Shown here: positions 62,617 to 64,000 of the stretch, piece by piece | Position numbering within the stretch: the stretch's first letter is position 1 | How the letters are laid out: each line of letters starts with the position of its first letter | NCBI RefSeq assembly: GCF_905220415.1 | Contig: NC_059547.1 | Location: forward strand, 4,786,501-4,850,500 | DNA: 64,000 nucleotides | Direction: 5' to 3' | Source: Colias croceus | Taxonomy: Eukaryota > Arthropoda > Insecta > Lepidoptera > Pieridae | Translations under genes and position numbers: made by a program | Notes under the pieces: model-generated | Databases searched by the model: none | What the model saw: only the letters and a program-made list of their open reading frames with translations | Told to the model about the DNA's origin: nothing

Positions 62617-62718
62617 ATGAGTCACGAAGAGCCCTATACGTTCATAATCAAAGAGGGTCGCCACAAAATTGGGGGCGTCATTGATAAACATCGTGCTTTA
62701 CTGGTAGATACCCTTTAA
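62617..62718 (+). other. candidate 33-codon small ORF (weak)
   Basis: An ATG preceded by AAA opens a frame MSHEEPYTFIIKEGRHKIGG, VIDKHRALLVDTL and a TAA stop. Its base composition and residue mix are clearly less AT-driven than the surroundings. No known family is recognised. It may be a small peptide, a fragment of a decayed gene, or chance. Confidence 0.2.
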
Positions 62719-63500
62719 AATTGAACTTAGGGTGCTACTTATATATTAAGTTTGAATAAGCCCTGTGATAAATTATTAATAGAGTCTTTTAAAGGTGCTA
62801 GTTTGGTCACATTGTAATTAAAAATGTATTGGTGGTTGTAATTAAAAAGTCGCCCAAAATAATATTTTGCATTATTTACATTACATTAGAACGTAATTGA
62901 AAAAAAAAATTGTGTTCAAAACACTTCTTATATTATTTTTTCATTTATAATAAGTAGGTAAATCAAAGTTTACTTCCAAGAAAATAAAAAAACACATTGT
63001 AAAAACATTAACTAAAAGAAGAATAAATGATTTACCGATACAAATAAATTTTTGTAGCGTAGGTAACCTTCCCAAATATTGACCTTCTAAAATTTATATT
63101 GATACAGTAGAGAAAAAAATTACGTTTACGTTTTTACAACTTTTAAATTTGTGGAAATATTGATTTTGTTTAAATAATGTGGCGAAGTAAATAAACCAAT
63201 TTTAATTACGATTAAATCAGCGTTAACCCAAACGTAAAGCCACGTTAAACTTTCGGAGGCATTAAGCAGGTACATAATAAAATAGGGAAGTTAGACAAAG
63301 GTTTTGTGTTCTTAACAAAATCCCAAATTTCGGTAAAAGGTTCACTTAATGGCGACTATCACCTTACTTCTCACTTAAGGGAACATTAAATATAATTAAA
63401 TTAACGTTTATTCCCAGCTCTGCGCTTTCTTTTATGGAAACCTCACATTATCTGATAATAGGAAAATATTGTGAAAAAGATACTTAGATATTTTTATTAA

Positions 63501-63863
63501 GAGGCCTACACCACCGAAACTAGCGCCACCGAACATTTTATTTTTTTACTCCTTAACCAGATCAAATTTAAAAAATCTAGCTCGGTACTTTGCTAGTATA
63601 TTACTTGTAGTATTTTTGGTATTACTTTTCACTATTCTAACTGTTCATTATTCTAGAGAACTTTTGATTACCGCCAAAAGTGGCCACTTTTGGTAATCAA
63701 AAGTTCTCCTAATTTACCGAATGCATAATAATGAAAAGTAATACCAAAAATACTACAAGTAATATACTAGCAAAGTACCGAGCTAGATTTTTTAAATTTG
63801 ATCTGGTTTAGGAGTAAAAAAATAAAATGTTGGGGGGGCGCTAGTTTCGGTGGTGTAGTCGCC
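63501..63863. mobile_element. 363-bp hairpin MITE flanked by TTAA
   Basis: Almost the whole element is one inverted repeat with arms of about 170 bp and a tiny centre (CAAAAGTGGCCACTTTTGG). Both ends are flanked by TTAA (63497-63500 and 63864-63867), as for piggyBac-type insertions. The outer ends read CTACACCACCGAAACTAGCG on each strand. The two arms differ at only a few positions, mainly a run of G near the right end, so it is young or under gene conversion. There is no coding capacity. The piggyBac link rests only on the TTAA site. Confidence 0.85.
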
Positions 63864-64000
63864 TTAAGGTTTATAATAATTACTTGCCTCTATTTAATAG
63901 AACAAAAACAAAAAAAAATGTTGTGTGTTTTTATGAAACCACGGTAAAAGTGAAACTTTTTTTTCACACTATAGACATTTAACTCGTAATCGTAATCGTA

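Larger units (their letters stand above)
56117..64000. other. no gene seen; repeats only
   Basis: This stretch contains SINE-like repeats (56722, 60395, 60925), a GC-rich repeat (57668), MITEs (59331, 63501) and a weak small ORF (62617). The remainder is AT-rich unique sequence. It may be upstream flank or first intron of the beat-like gene. Confidence 0.45.

Noticed and set aside
1..64000. CRISPR arrays, riboswitches, operons, rRNA genes and viral genes
   Set aside because: There are no regularly spaced repeats, no rRNA-like sequence, and no viral or bacterial gene signatures. The window is animal nuclear DNA.

Overview
The window looks like nuclear DNA from a moth or butterfly (Lepidoptera). 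It is very AT-rich and gene-poor. It carries several short interspersed repeats with the ends typical of lepidopteran genomes: one end reads like CTACTAATATTATAAA, the other carries a GC-rich GCGAAGCCG.GGCGG..AGCTAGT block. It also holds RTE-type and CR1/jockey-group LINEs, and several inverted-repeat DNA elements. There is no sign of bacterial genes, operons, CRISPR or phage. No database search was possible, so family names rest on motif recognition.

The one host gene I can support is on the minus strand between about 40.5 and 51.6 kb. It is a member of the beaten path (beat) family of two-Ig-domain neuronal cell-surface or secreted proteins. Five exons with compatible phases can be read: 51644-51478, 49952-49769, 48712-48573, 45000-44781 and a short terminal exon 40604-40519. 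Together they encode both Ig domains and a hydrophobic tail. The signal-peptide exon was not found and probably lies upstream, at higher coordinates, perhaps beyond the window. The first visible intron appears to use a GC donor instead of GT.

Region by region: 1-11.9 kb is non-coding DNA with scattered repeats and one 735-bp terminal-inverted-repeat element. 11.96-14.99 kb is a nearly full-length RTE retrotransposon with an intact ORF of about 980 codons and a 9-bp target-site duplication. 15-20.3 kb is empty. 20.3-21.5 kb is a long-arm foldback element. 21.5-29.4 kb is non-coding. 29.46-30.39 kb is a pogo-like element with TA target sites and a decayed zinc-finger coding remnant. 30.4-40.5 kb is non-coding, with a hairpin, an old repeat and a small TA-flanked MITE. 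40.5-51.6 kb is the beat-like gene; its last intron holds a 5'-truncated LINE nested in an older short repeat. 51.7-64 kb is non-coding, with a second foldback element related to the first, several short repeats and two further MITEs, one flanked by TTAA.

Most of the readable biology is therefore one axon-guidance-type gene with large introns in a transposon-rich setting. The most unusual points are the inferred GC-AG intron, the two foldback elements that share a core and termini but have unrelated arms, and the intact RTE copy. I did not find a convincing new multi-gene system.
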